This document shows positions 8,392-17,733 of a DNA stretch of 64,000 nucleotides, piece by piece. The stretch is from Tabrizicola sp. (lineage in GTDB: Bacteria > Pseudomonadota > Alphaproteobacteria > Rhodobacterales > Rhodobacteraceae), in assembly GCF_016793705.1 (NCBI RefSeq), contig NZ_JAEULO010000001.1:1-64000 (forward strand), in the 5' to 3' direction. The translations under genes and the position numbers were made by a program. Under the pieces are notes generated by a model. The model had not been told where the DNA came from. It worked only from the letters and a program-made list of their open reading frames with translations, and did not search any database. The first letter of the stretch is position 1. Each line of letters begins with the position of its first letter.

Positions 8392-9264
8392 TTAACGCTC
8401 ATCGGAAAGTTGCGAAGAATTGTCGCCATCTGCCGGAGCGAGCGCCGCAGCAAGCCCGGCGAAGTCGAACAGCGCCGGATCGGCCAGATGCGAGGGCCGC
8501 ACGTTCATCAAGGACCGGAACATCACCTGCCGCCGCCCCGGGGTCCGCGCCTCCCACTCGTCCAGCAGCTTCTTCACCTGAGCGCGTTGCAAGCCTTCCT
8601 GACTGCCACAGAGGTCGCAGGGGATGATCGGATAGCCCATGCCTTGCGCGAACTTTCCGCAATCCTCCTCCGAGACGAAGGCCAGCGGCCGGGCGACGAA
8701 GAGGTCGCCATCCTCGTTCAGAAGCCGCGGCGGCATCGAGGCCAGGCGCCCGCCGTGAAACAGGTTCATGAAGAAAGTCTCAAGAATGTCGTCGCGGTGG
8801 TGGCCCAGCACCACGGTCGAACAGCCCTCCTCCCGCGCGATCCGGTAGAGGTTGCCCCGTCGCAGGCGCGAACACAGCGAACACATGGTCCCGCCCGGCT
8901 TGATCTTGTCGATGACCACCGAATAGGTGTCCTGATAGTCGATCCGGTGCTCCACCCCCATCCGGGTCAGGAACTCCGGCAGGACGGTCGCCGGAAAGCC
9001 CGGCTGGCCCTGGTCAAGGTTGCAGGCCAGAAGCTCCACCGGCAGCAGCCCGCGCCACTTAAGCTCGTGCAGGATCGCCAGCAGCGTATAGCTGTCCTTG
9101 CCGCCCGAAAGGCAGACCAGCCAGCGGTCCCCCGGCTTCGCCATGCCATAGGTGTCCACTGCCTCGCGCACCTGTTGCACCAGGCGCTTCCTCAGCTTGC
9201 GAAACTCCAGCCCCTTCGGCGCGCCGTGGAACAGCGGATGGATGTCATCGGTGTCGTCGAGCAT
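8392..9264 (-). CDS. ttcA: tRNA 2-thiocytidine(32) synthetase TtcA
   Basis: 290 aa from ATG 9264; an in-frame ATG at 9324 would add 20 residues. The PP-loop is [12 protein letters not shown] (SGGKDS at 53-58), followed by [10 protein letters not shown] and later CDLCGS, which provide the cysteines for the [4Fe-4S] cluster. TtcA adenylates and thiolates C32 of certain tRNAs, including Arg tRNAs with anticodon ACG, a substrate class represented by the tRNA-Arg at the left end. It is divergent from the pentapeptide-repeat gene and upstream of the EAL gene. Confidence 0.93.
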   Translation of the reverse strand: MLDDTDDIHPLFHGAPKGLEFRKLRKRLVQQVREAVDTYGMAKPGDRWLVCLSGGKDSYTLLAILHELKWRGLLPVELLACNLDQGQPGFPATVLPEFLTRMGVEHRIDYQDTYSVVIDKIKPGGTMCSLCSRLRRGNLYRIAREEGCSTVVLGHHRDDILETFFMNLFHGGRLASMPPRLLNEDGDLFVARPLAFVSEEDCGKFAQGMGYPIIPCDLCGSQEGLQRAQVKKLLDEWEARTPGRRQVMFRSLMNVRPSHLADPALFDFAGLAAALAPADGDNSSQLSDER

Positions 9265-9363
9265 GGGCGTCCCCTGCGGCATGGCAAGCCGATTGCCATA
9301 ACGGGCGCGCTTTGTCATCGTCAATCCCGTGGGACGTGGGCCCGCGGGACGCGGGAAGGGGCA

Positions 9364-11031
9364 ATGACGGTGCCGGAAAGCCAGCCGGACCCTGCGAAAG
9401 GCGGGTCAGTGACACGCGGCAGCCTGCTGCCCGGCGGCATGGGCATCCTGTTCTTCGCCTTCGGCCTCGCGGCGGGTATCCTTGGGGCCTACACCGCGAC
9501 CGGGTTCCTGGAGGACAGCGCCGGGCTGATCCTGTCGGTCTTCCTGTCCGCGCTTCTGGTCGTGCTGATCCTGGGTATCCTGATCTTCGCACTGCGCAGG
9601 ACGATCCTCAGCCGCCTTTTCGGCCATGCCGAGGTGGCGCTGGAGCAGATCGCCGACCCGCTGGCCCGCATCGCCGACCGGGCCATCGACCGTGATCCCG
9701 GCGGTGCCACAACTGCCGCCCGCGACCTGGTGGCGATGGTGCTGGCCCGCTACGCCTGGATCACCACCCGGCGCTGGATCATCGCCGCGCTGACCGCGCT
9801 GATCGCGGCCATGGCGGCGCTTGCTGGCACGGCGCTTCTCTTCAAGCAGAACCAGCTGATCGCCGCCCAGACCGACCTCCTGCGCGAGCAGAACCTGCGC
9901 ATCCAGGAGCAGACCCAGCTGATCCAGACCGATGTGCAGCTGGCCGAGGCCTCGCGCAATGCCGCGCTGGCGGTGGAGATCACCGAGATCGCGGCGGAAC
10001 TGGGCAAGGTGGTCGACCGGGTGCACGGGACGGACCTCGCCAACCCGTTCAACGTGCTCGACCCCGCCACCGACCTCGACCGCAGCCTGTTCCTGCGCAT
10101 CGTCTCGATTTCGCGCGCGCTGATGCCCTACCGCTTCCTCGACACCGGGCTGCATGAGGAGGATGCGACCGACGGCTTGCGCCAGGCCCTGCAACGCCGC
10201 CGGACCGATCTGGGCGAGGGCTACCCGAAGCTGGAGGCCTATTTCGGCTGGGCGGACCGGCCCGAGGGCACATATCTGCTCGACCGTCCCGCCAGCCCGG
10301 AACGGGGGCAGCTTCTGCGCGTCATGGTCTCCAGCGGCTTGCGGAACCTGGAGCTGTTCACCTTCGCGGGCCTGACGCTGGACCATGCGATGCTGAAATC
10401 CACCGATCTGTCGCTGATCACGGCGCAGCAGGCGCGGCTGTCTTATGCGAATTTCTCGGGCAGCTATCTGGTGGAATGCGATTTCGGCTCGGCGATCCTG
10501 GAGAACGCCCGTTTCCGCCGCGCCCATATCAGTCGCACCCGCTTTGCCGCGCTGACGCCGGATAAGGTGCTGCCACCGCTTCCGGCCCAGACCGGACTGG
10601 CGATGACCCGGCTGTCGGGCGCCGACTTCAACCGCGCGACGATCAGCGCAAGCGATTTCTCGGGCGCGGCGCTGACAGCGGCCAGCTTCGACGGGGCGCT
10701 TCTGGATGGCGTGACCTTCGCCGGGGCCGACCTCTCGGCTGCCACCTTCGACGGCACGGTGATCCTCGACGCCGACTTCACCGGCGTTGCGCTGAAGCGG
10801 ACCGATTTCGCTGGCGCAGTGGTCTTCGGCGATGATTTCCTGACCCGTCTTGCCAAGGCTGCCGCCCCCGAGACCTTCCGGCCCGAGCTGTTCCGGCTGG
10901 ACCCGCTGGACCCCGCCGACCTCAGCGCGATCATGGTGGTGCAGGATGCCTATACACCGGAAGACCTCGCCGCGCGCTCCAACGGCGCCGCCCCGTTCCG
11001 CATCACCCGGATCGCGGAGTTCGGTCCCTAG
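9364..11031 (+). CDS. Membrane protein with C-terminal pentapeptide repeats
   Basis: 555 aa. Start ATG 9364 follows GGGAAGGGG. Membrane helices at about residues 22-45, 55-75 and 140-160 are followed by a coiled coil rich in Gln/Leu ([20 protein letters not shown]). The C-terminal half carries A(D/N)Fxx-type pentapeptides in two runs (for example [20 protein letters not shown] and [12 protein letters not shown]), expected to form a right-handed quadrilateral beta-helix. No catalytic motif is visible and I do not recognise an established function. A longer open frame upstream crosses ttcA and is not coding. The stop is shared with the convergent SDR gene in a CTAG. Confidence 0.75.
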   Translation: MTVPESQPDPAKGGSVTRGSLLPGGMGILFFAFGLAAGILGAYTATGFLEDSAGLILSVFLSALLVVLILGILIFALRRTILSRLFGHAEVALEQIADPLARIADRAIDRDPGGATTAARDLVAMVLARYAWITTRRWIIAALTALIAAMAALAGTALLFKQNQLIAAQTDLLREQNLRIQEQTQLIQTDVQLAEASRNAALAVEITEIAAELGKVVDRVHGTDLANPFNVLDPATDLDRSLFLRIVSISRALMPYRFLDTGLHEEDATDGLRQALQRRRTDLGEGYPKLEAYFGWADRPEGTYLLDRPASPERGQLLRVMVSSGLRNLELFTFAGLTLDHAMLKSTDLSLITAQQARLSYANFSGSYLVECDFGSAILENARFRRAHISRTRFAALTPDKVLPPLPAQTGLAMTRLSGADFNRATISASDFSGAALTAASFDGALLDGVTFAGADLSAATFDGTVILDADFTGVALKRTDFAGAVVFGDDFLTRLAKAAAPETFRPELFRLDPLDPADLSAIMVVQDAYTPEDLAARSNGAAPFRITRIAEFGP

Positions 11032-11765
11032 ACATGCTGCGCGCCGTTGACCTCGATCTCGGCGCCGGAGATGTAGCTCGACTGGTCGGAGCACAGGAAC
11101 CAGATCACATCCGCCACCTCGCGCGGCTGGCCCAGGCGCTGCATCGGCAGCCTTTCCACGATCTTCTCGGTGCCGGGCGACAGGATGGAGGTCTCCACCT
11201 CTCCCGGCGCAATCGCGTTGACGCGCACGCCCAGGGGTCCGAAGTCATGCGCCATTTCCCGCGTCAGTGCGGCCAGCGCCGCCTTCGACGTGGCATAGGC
11301 CGCGCCCGCGAAAGGATGCACCCGCGACCCGGCGATGGAGGTCACGTTGACGATGCTGCCCTTCGCGGCGGTCAGCTCCTCGCGCAGGCCACGGGCCAGG
11401 ATGACGCTGGAGAAGAAGTTGACATGGAACACATGCCCCCAGGTGCGCAGGTCGGTGTCCAGCGTGTTCAGCCGCCCTCCGCCAGGGCCCTTGGGGCTGA
11501 TTCCGGCATTGTTGACAAGGGCATGGACGCGGCCCCCAACCTTTTCCTTGATCGTGTCGATGGCGGCGATGGTCTTGTTCGGGTCGGCGAGGTCGATCTC
11601 GATATGGTTCGCCTCACCTCCCGGCCAGGGGCAGCGCGCATCGAATGGCTGGCGCGAGCAGGTCAGGACGCGCCAGCCCTCGGCCGAAAACCGCTTGACG
11701 GTGGCGTGCCCGATCCCGCGGCTTGCGCCGGTCAGCACGAGCGTCTTCTGTTCGGACATCGGCAT
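11028..11765 (-). CDS. Short-chain dehydrogenase/reductase
   Basis: 245 aa. Classical SDR: cofactor motif TGASRGIG near residues 13-20, NNAG, catalytic Ser in VTSIAGS and the YATSK catalytic pair, with the family's [11 protein letters not shown] downstream. It should oxidise or reduce an alcohol/ketone using NAD(P)(H); the Arg after the strand-2 region (CSRQP) suggests NADP. Substrate unknown. It is divergent from argB and convergent with the pentapeptide gene, sharing 4 bp with it. Confidence 0.88.
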   Translation of the reverse strand: MPMSEQKTLVLTGASRGIGHATVKRFSAEGWRVLTCSRQPFDARCPWPGGEANHIEIDLADPNKTIAAIDTIKEKVGGRVHALVNNAGISPKGPGGGRLNTLDTDLRTWGHVFHVNFFSSVILARGLREELTAAKGSIVNVTSIAGSRVHPFAGAAYATSKAALAALTREMAHDFGPLGVRVNAIAPGEVETSILSPGTEKIVERLPMQRLGQPREVADVIWFLCSDQSSYISGAEIEVNGAQHV

Positions 11766-11862
11766 TCTCCTTTGGCGGCCAAGCTACGCTGCCCATGGCG
11801 GAAGGCAAGGCTTGGCAGGGGGGTGGAAAAGCCGTATGCGGCGCGAAAGCAAGGAGGCCCCG

Positions 11863-12762
11863 ATGAAACAGCAGACCCTGACCGTGGAAGACGCCAAGAC
11901 CACCGCCAAGATGCTGTCCGAGGCGCTTCCCTACCTTCAGCGCTTCGAGGGTGCGGTGGTGGTCGTGAAGTTCGGCGGCAATGCGATGGGCGATGATGCG
12001 GCGATGGCGGAATTCGCCCGTGACATCGTGCTGATGAAGCAGGTGGGCGTGCATCCGGTGGTAGTCCACGGTGGCGGGCCGATGATCAACGAGATGCTGC
12101 AGAAGCTGGGCATCAAGTCGGAATTCGTGCGCGGCAAGCGGGTGACGGACAAGGCGACGGTGCAGGTCGTCGAGATGATCCTGTCGGGCCTTGTGAACAA
12201 GCGGATCGTCCAGGCGATCATGGACGCGGGTGGCAGGGCCGTGGGCATTTCCGGCAAGGACGACGACCTGATGGTCTGCGAGGCGGACGATCCGGAACTG
12301 GGCTACGTCGGCCGCCCGGTGGAGATGAACGTGCAGGTGCTGCGCGACCTCTACAACGCCGGGATCATCCCGGTGGTCGCCCCGGTTGCGACGGGGATGA
12401 AGGACAACGAGACCTTCAACGTGAACGGCGACACAGCGGCGGGGGCGATTGCGGGGGCATTGCAGGCGGATCGGCTGTTGCTTCTGACCGACGTGCCGGG
12501 GGTGAAGGATGCCTCGGGCCAGGTGATGACCCAGATCACGCCCGAGGAAATCCGCCGCATGACGGAGGAAGGCGTGATCTCTGGCGGGATGATCCCGAAG
12601 ACGGAAACGGCGCTGATGGCGATCGAAGCGGGCACCCGGGCGGTGACGATTCTGGACGGAAAGGTGCCGAACGCCTGCCTCCTGGAGCTGTTCACCGACC
12701 ACGGCGCCGGGAGCCAGATCCGATCAACCGAGCCGCGGGTCAAGCCGCATGTCCGCCGCTGA
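11863..12762 (+). CDS. argB: Acetylglutamate kinase
   Basis: 299 aa from ATG 11863, preceded by an ideal AAGGAGG. Motifs [34 protein letters not shown] and [16 protein letters not shown] are those of NAGK. It phosphorylates N-acetylglutamate in the second step of arginine synthesis. The N-terminal extension (about 25 residues before the first strand) is of the type seen in arginine-inhibited hexameric NAGK, so feedback inhibition is likely. It is followed by a ferredoxin-like gene and sixA, with small spacing. Confidence 0.97.
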   Translation: MKQQTLTVEDAKTTAKMLSEALPYLQRFEGAVVVVKFGGNAMGDDAAMAEFARDIVLMKQVGVHPVVVHGGGPMINEMLQKLGIKSEFVRGKRVTDKATVQVVEMILSGLVNKRIVQAIMDAGGRAVGISGKDDDLMVCEADDPELGYVGRPVEMNVQVLRDLYNAGIIPVVAPVATGMKDNETFNVNGDTAAGAIAGALQADRLLLLTDVPGVKDASGQVMTQITPEEIRRMTEEGVISGGMIPKTETALMAIEAGTRAVTILDGKVPNACLLELFTDHGAGSQIRSTEPRVKPHVRR

Positions 12763-12888
12763 AGGGCAGGGCCGCGCCGAGACGGGTTCCGTCTCAGGTC
12801 TCTCGCCGACGGTGTCGTGTCGTTTCACGACCGGATTCCCCGCGGGGACGCGGTAGTCTGGCAGCGGGCGGCAAGGGCCGGGTTGGAC

Positions 12889-13560
12889 ATGGCAGGACAG
12901 AAGACCCTTTCGCTTCCGGCGCTGGCGGACCGGCTGGCGGAAGAGCGGCTGGAGGTGCTCGGCGGCTTCGCCGTGGCCGTGGCCGAGGGCGAGGCGGGTT
13001 TTCCTGCGGGGACACGGACCCTGCTGATGCTCGGGCCGAAGGAGCCAGGCTTCTGGGCGCATCTGACGGTGCAGCCGGAATGGGATGGACAGCCCGATCC
13101 GGTCGACCGCTGGTCTCGGCGGGTGATCGGGCGGATCGCGTGTGACCTTGGGGCCAAGGCGCTCTTCCCCTTCGGCGGGCCGCCTTGGCATCCCTACTAC
13201 CAATGGGCGCTGCGGACGGGGCGGGTCTGGGAGAGCCCGGTGCGGCTGCTCGTCCATGCGGGGCAGGGGCTGATGGTCAGCTTCCGGGGGGCGCTGGCAC
13301 TGAAGGAGGCGGTGGACCTGCCACCACCGGCTGCGAAGTCCTGCGAGACCTGCGACGCCCCCTGCCTGACCGCCTGCCCGGCGGGGGCGATCACGGCGGC
13401 GGGCTATGACGTGCCCGCCTGCCACGCTTTCCTCGACCGGCCCGAGGGAGCGGAGTGCCTGACCGGCGGTTGCCTCGTGCGCCGCGCTTGCCCGGTGTCG
13501 CAAAGCTATGCAAGACTGCCGGAACAGTCGGCCTATCACATGGGGCAGTTCCACAGATGA
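12889..13560 (+). CDS. 4Fe-4S ferredoxin-like protein
   Basis: 223 aa from ATG 12889; the frame stays open upstream to 12817 but that extension is not typical. The C-terminal part has CETCDAPCLTACPAGAI and then CLTGGCLVRRACPV, giving cysteines spaced for iron-sulfur binding, resembling the ferredoxin segment of QueG-type proteins without the corrinoid domain. The N-terminal 150 residues are a domain I know only as hypothetical. A single-gene position after argB is frequent in Rhodobacteraceae as I recall. The stop overlaps sixA by 4 bp (ATGA). Confidence 0.7.
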   Translation: MAGQKTLSLPALADRLAEERLEVLGGFAVAVAEGEAGFPAGTRTLLMLGPKEPGFWAHLTVQPEWDGQPDPVDRWSRRVIGRIACDLGAKALFPFGGPPWHPYYQWALRTGRVWESPVRLLVHAGQGLMVSFRGALALKEAVDLPPPAAKSCETCDAPCLTACPAGAITAAGYDVPACHAFLDRPEGAECLTGGCLVRRACPVSQSYARLPEQSAYHMGQFHR

Positions 13561-14060
13561 AGCGGTTGATCCTGACGCGGCACGCGAAATCCTCCTGGGA
13601 CGACCCGATGACTCCCGACCATGACCGCCCGCTGAACGACCGCGGCAAGGCGGCGGCGGCGGACCTGGGGCAGTGGCTCGCCAGCCGCGACTACATTCCG
13701 GGCGAGGTGCTGTGTTCCGACGCGCTGCGGACCCGGAAGACCTTCTCGGGGATCGCGCCCGCGCTGCCGGGGACGCCGGTGCTGGAGCTGAAGCCCGCGC
13801 TCTACCATGCCGGGCCGGACGTGATGATGGCGGTCCTTCGCCATGCGCAGGCGGAGGTGGTGATGATGATCGGCCACAATCCCGGCATCGCGGAATTCGC
13901 GGCGCGGCTGGTGGCGCACCCGCCCGCGAACGCGGAGTTCCAGCGCTATCCGACCGGGGCGACCCTGGTCGCGGACTTCGATATCGGAGACTGGTCCGAC
14001 GTGGGATTCGGATCGGGGGTCGCCGTCGATTTCATCGTCCCGCGTGAGATCGCGGCCTGA
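13557..14060 (+). CDS. SixA-like histidine phosphatase family protein
   Basis: 167 aa. Begins MKRLILTRHAKSSW, the RHxK/G phosphate-binding motif of the branch-1 histidine phosphatase superfamily, and has the second catalytic histidine in MIGHNPGI. The length and RHAKS motif match SixA-type phosphohistidine phosphatases, which dephosphorylate phosphorylated histidine (HPt or NPr domains). Start fixed by the ATGA overlap with the ferredoxin gene. The exact target is unknown. Confidence 0.85.
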   Translation: MKRLILTRHAKSSWDDPMTPDHDRPLNDRGKAAAADLGQWLASRDYIPGEVLCSDALRTRKTFSGIAPALPGTPVLELKPALYHAGPDVMMAVLRHAQAEVVMMIGHNPGIAEFAARLVAHPPANAEFQRYPTGATLVADFDIGDWSDVGFGSGVAVDFIVPREIAA

Positions 14061-14062
14061 TC

Positions 14063-14077
14063 TGTCCACGGTGGACA
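14063..14077. promoter_or_regulatory. Palindrome TGTCCAC-N-GTGGACA, copy 1
   Basis: Perfect 7-bp arms around one central base, just after the sixA stop and 340 bp upstream of ileS. The same palindrome with a different centre occurs at 43580-43594. This shape suits a dimeric DNA-binding protein; no regulator is identified. Confidence 0.45.
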
Positions 14078-14084
14078 AAATGTG

Positions 14085-14104
14085 ATCTGTAAATGATTAC
14101 AGAT
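14085..14104. promoter_or_regulatory. Palindrome ATCTGTAA-N4-TTACAGAT
   Basis: Perfect 8-bp inverted repeat with a 4-bp centre, AT-rich against a GC-rich background, 8 bp after the previous palindrome. It could be an operator for transcription into the ileS leader, or a weak terminator for sixA. The rest of 14061-14415 holds a candidate promoter and no gene I can support. Confidence 0.4.
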
Positions 14105-14250
14105 GCTTGCTTGCGGGCGTACAGGATTTGTTAACGTCCCGCAGGCCGGGGCGGCAGCGAGATCGAGCGGGACGGCGCGGGCACAGGGAGCTTTTAACCC
14201 CCATTTCCGCCGGAGCGTCTTGGCATACTCTCGAAAGGCATGGGGCGGGC

Positions 14251-14279
14251 TGGACCCTTGTGGGGCCTTTGTCTATAAG
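14251..14279 (+). promoter_or_regulatory. Candidate promoter of ileS
   Basis: TGGACC (14251-14256), 17-bp spacer and TATAAG (14274-14279) would start transcription near 14286, leaving a leader of about 130 nt before ileS. No T-box or attenuator structure was evident by eye. Confidence 0.35.
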
Positions 14280-14415
14280 GCCGCCCATGCAGATGGGACG
14301 GGTTCTTCGCGCGCGAATTACTTGCCCGGCGGGCTGAGGTCCAGCCGCCGGGTCTGACGTCTTGCCGCTGGCCCGGTCCGGGCCGACCTGCCCCTGATTT
14401 TGAGGTTCCCTCTCC

Positions 14416-17376
14416 ATGTGCGCCGATACCGCCGCCCCTTCCGTCGACTACCGCGACACCGTCTTCCTGCCCGAGACCGCCTTCCCGATGCGGGCGGGCC
14501 TGCCCCAGCGCGAGCCGGAGTGGCTGGCGCGCTGGGAGCGGATCGGGGTCTATGACCGGCTGCGGTCGTCTGCGGCGGGGCGGGTGCCCTTCGTGCTGCA
14601 TGACGGGCCTCCCTATGCCAACGGGCATCTGCACATCGGCCACGCGCTGAACAAGGTCTTGAAGGACATGGTGGTGCGCAGCCAGCAGATGATGGGCCGC
14701 GATGCCCGCTATGTGCCGGGCTGGGACTGCCACGGGTTACCGATCGAGTGGAAGATCGAGGAGCAGTACCGCGCCAAGGGGCTGAACAAGGACGATGTGG
14801 ATACCGTGGCCTTCCGCCAGGAATGCCGCAAGTTCGCCGAGGGCTGGATCGACGTACAGCGCGAGGAGTTCAAGCGGCTGGGGGTCACGGGGAAGTGGGA
14901 CCGGCCCTATCTTACGATGGACTATCATGCCGAGGCGGTGATCGCCGACGAGTTCATGAAGTTCCTGATGAACGGCTCGCTGTATCAGGGGTCGAAGCCG
15001 GTGATGTGGTCGCCGGTCGAGAAGACCGCGCTGGCCGAGGCGGAGGTGGAGTATCACGACCATACGAGCCATCAGGTGTGGGTGCGGTTTCCGGTTCGGG
15101 GCGCGCATTGCGGCCCAGCGTTCCCGAAGTCGCATCACGATGCGCTGATGTCCGCAAGCGTCGTGATCTGGACGACAACCCCTTGGACTATCCCACAGAA
15201 TAGAGCTGTCGCCTTCAATCCTGAGATTGATTATTCAGTCTTTGAGATCAAAGCCGTCGGTGAGAACAGTGCTGCAATAGTTGGTGAGAAAGTCATCGTT
15301 GCGGACGCTCTGGCTGATGCCGTGTTTGGATCAGCAAAGGTTGAGGGCGTTGAGAAGCTTTTTGCACTCGACGCAAGGCATCTGGATTTGTTCCCGTTCC
15401 TTCTCGCCCATCCATTCCGGGGCGTTGAGGGCGGCAATCGTGAGTGGGACTACGACGTCCCGATGCTCCCCGGCGAGCATGTTACCGACGATGCGGGGAC
15501 GGGGTTCGTGCATACTGCTCCTTCCCACGGGGATGACGACTATCAGCTGTTCGTCAAGTTTCAGGGATCAGACTACCCAGACCTGAAGATGACCTACAAC
15601 GTCGAGGCGGACGGGTCCTACCGGGCCGACCTGCCCTTGTTCGGCGGGCAGCACATCATCACGCCCGAGGGCAAGGAAGGCCCGGCCAACGTCAGCGTGA
15701 TCAAGCAGTTGGCCTATTCTGGTGCGCTGTTTGCCAAGGGGAAGCTCAAGCATTCCTATCCGCATTCCTGGCGGTCGAAGGCGCCGGTGATCTACCGCAA
15801 CACGCCGCAGTGGTTCGTGGCCATCGACCGCAAGCTCGACGACGGGCTGGGGACCTATGGCGACACGATCCGCCGCCGGGCGCTGACCTCGATCAACCAG
15901 CTGGTCGAGTGGACCCCGGCCACCGGGCGGAACCGGCTCAATTCGATGATCGAGGCGCGGCCCGACTGGGTGCTGTCGCGGCAGCGCGCCTGGGGGGTGC
16001 CGCTGACCTGTTTTGTGAAGAAGGGCGCGCGGCCGGATGCGGCGGACTTCCTGCTGAAGAACCCGGAGGTGAACGCGCGGATCAGGGCGGCTTTCGAGGC
16101 CGAGGGCGCGGATGTCTGGTATGTGCAAGGATTCAAGGAGCGCATGCTTGATGGGATCGTGAATCCGTCGGATTATGAACAGGTCTACGATGTGCTGGAC
16201 GTCTGGTTCGACTCCGGCTCGACCCATGCCTTCGTGCTGCGCGACCGCGAGGATGGCGCGGCGGACGGGATCGCGGACCTCTATCTGGAAGGCACCGACC
16301 AGCACCGCGGCTGGTTCCATTCCTCGCTGCTTCAGGCCTGCGGGACCAAGGGGCGGGCGCCTTACCGGGGCGTGCTGACCCATGGCTTCACGCTGGACGA
16401 GAAGGGCATGAAGATGTCCAAGTCGCTGGGGAACACCGTCGCGCCGCAGGCGGTGATCGGCGAATACGGCGCGGATATCCTGCGGCTCTGGGTGGCGCAG
16501 TCGGATTATACGGTGGACCTGCGGATCGGGAAGGAGATCCTGAAAGGGGTCGCCGACAGCTACCGGCGGCTGCGGAACACCATGCGCTACATGCTGGGGG
16601 CGCTGGCGGGGTTCACCGAGGCCGAGCGGGTGGACGTGGCGCAGATGCCGGAGCTAGAGCGCTGGGTGCTGCATCGTCTTGCCGAGCTGGACGGCGAGGT
16701 GCGCGCGGGTTATGCCGCCTACGACTTCCAGGGGGTGTTCCAGAAGCTGTTCACCTTCTGCACCACGGACCTGTCGGCGGTCTATTTCGACATCCGCAAG
16801 GACAGCCTGTATTGCGATCCGGCCACGAGCCTGACCCGGCGGGCCTGCCGGACGGTGATGGATATCCTGTTCCACCGGCTGACGACCTGGCTGGCGCCGG
16901 TGCTGGTCTTCACGATGGAGGAGGTCTGGCTGGAGCGGTTCCCGGGTGAGGACAGCTCGGTGCATCTGGTCGACTTCCCCGAGACGCCCGAGGAATGGCG
17001 CGACGAGGCATTGGCGGCGAAGTGGGAGACGATCCGCGACGTGCGCCGCGTGGTGACGGGGGCGCTGGAGGTGCAGCGGACGGCCAAGGTGATCGGTTCG
17101 TCGCTGGAAGCCGCGCCGGAGGTGTTCGTGACGCCCGAGATGATGGCGCTGCTGGAGACCATCACCTTCGAGGAGGTCTGCATCACCTCCTGCGTCTGGC
17201 TGTCGACCAGGCCGGTGCCCGAAGGAGCTTTCGCTCTGGCTGATGTGCCGCAGGTGGCGGTGGTGTTCGAACCCGCGAAGGGCCAGAAATGCGAACGCTG
17301 CTGGAAGATCCTGCCCGATGTCGGCACGCACAAGCACCCCGGCACCTGCCAGCGTTGCAACGACGCCCTGGGTTGA
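14416..17376 (+). CDS. ileS: Isoleucyl-tRNA synthetase
   Basis: 986 aa. Class I catalytic motifs: HIGH at residues 73-76 (GHLHIGHALNK) and KMSKS at 666-670; the C-terminal zinc finger reads CERCWK...CQRC. The CP1 editing domain includes ASVVIWTTTPWTIP and the conserved DDAGTGFVHTAPSHG. The codons for about residues 226-395 (15091-15600) are clearly lower in GC than the rest, with codons such as ATA, GTT and CTT that are otherwise avoided. This suggests that the editing domain was acquired by recombination from a lower-GC donor while the catalytic core stayed native. Reading frame is intact throughout. Confidence 0.97.
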   Translation: MCADTAAPSVDYRDTVFLPETAFPMRAGLPQREPEWLARWERIGVYDRLRSSAAGRVPFVLHDGPPYANGHLHIGHALNKVLKDMVVRSQQMMGRDARYVPGWDCHGLPIEWKIEEQYRAKGLNKDDVDTVAFRQECRKFAEGWIDVQREEFKRLGVTGKWDRPYLTMDYHAEAVIADEFMKFLMNGSLYQGSKPVMWSPVEKTALAEAEVEYHDHTSHQVWVRFPVRGAHCGPAFPKSHHDALMSASVVIWTTTPWTIPQNRAVAFNPEIDYSVFEIKAVGENSAAIVGEKVIVADALADAVFGSAKVEGVEKLFALDARHLDLFPFLLAHPFRGVEGGNREWDYDVPMLPGEHVTDDAGTGFVHTAPSHGDDDYQLFVKFQGSDYPDLKMTYNVEADGSYRADLPLFGGQHIITPEGKEGPANVSVIKQLAYSGALFAKGKLKHSYPHSWRSKAPVIYRNTPQWFVAIDRKLDDGLGTYGDTIRRRALTSINQLVEWTPATGRNRLNSMIEARPDWVLSRQRAWGVPLTCFVKKGARPDAADFLLKNPEVNARIRAAFEAEGADVWYVQGFKERMLDGIVNPSDYEQVYDVLDVWFDSGSTHAFVLRDREDGAADGIADLYLEGTDQHRGWFHSSLLQACGTKGRAPYRGVLTHGFTLDEKGMKMSKSLGNTVAPQAVIGEYGADILRLWVAQSDYTVDLRIGKEILKGVADSYRRLRNTMRYMLGALAGFTEAERVDVAQMPELERWVLHRLAELDGEVRAGYAAYDFQGVFQKLFTFCTTDLSAVYFDIRKDSLYCDPATSLTRRACRTVMDILFHRLTTWLAPVLVFTMEEVWLERFPGEDSSVHLVDFPETPEEWRDEALAAKWETIRDVRRVVTGALEVQRTAKVIGSSLEAAPEVFVTPEMMALLETITFEEVCITSCVWLSTRPVPEGAFALADVPQVAVVFEPAKGQKCERCWKILPDVGTHKHPGTCQRCNDALG

Positions 17377-17418
17377 GGGGAAAAACTTCGCCGAGGGTGG
17401 CTAACCCCCGGCGAAGAG

Positions 17419-17634
17419 TCAGGCCGAGACGCCTACGGGGAGACCGCGGGGCGTCGGCGTCGAATGGTAGCGCAGCGCTTTGGCCTGGGCGTCGGTGAGG
17501 CTTTCGCCCCGGCGCATGGCCTGAAGCTCGGCGCGGGTGAGACCGATGTCGTCCAGCAAGTGATCGTCCTCGCGTTCCAGCAGGAACGCGGTCGAGCGGC
17601 GCAGCTGCGAAAGGGCGAAGAGGCGGGCGAACAT
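17419..17634 (-). CDS. DUF1127 (YjiS-like) small protein
   Basis: 71 aa. The core LLEREDDHLLDDIGLTRAELQAM is the DUF1127 signature (dhLLaDIGLtR). Such proteins are short, arginine-rich and in several bacteria bind RNA or modulate phosphate and stress responses; the role here is unknown. It lies divergent to the LysR gene across a 99-bp AT-rich gap, an arrangement often linked to regulation of the target by the LysR protein. Confidence 0.8.
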   Translation of the reverse strand: MFARLFALSQLRRSTAFLLEREDDHLLDDIGLTRAELQAMRRGESLTDAQAKALRYHSTPTPRGLPVGVSA

Positions 17635-17733
17635 GATGGGTCTCCTTGTGCTTGAGACCCAGAGATAAGCCCCGGTTTGACATTTCACAAACGAATAGGT
17701 TTGATAGGTAACATAAGCTTCACTCATGGGTAG

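Noticed and set aside
8314..9363. 350-codon N-terminal extension of the pentapeptide protein
   Set aside because: It is antisense to ttcA and there is a good ribosome-binding site just before ATG 9364.
14061..14415. Possible T-box or small RNA in the ileS leader
   Set aside because: No T-box sequence or antiterminator; T-boxes are not expected in alphaproteobacteria. Only palindromes and a candidate promoter are visible.
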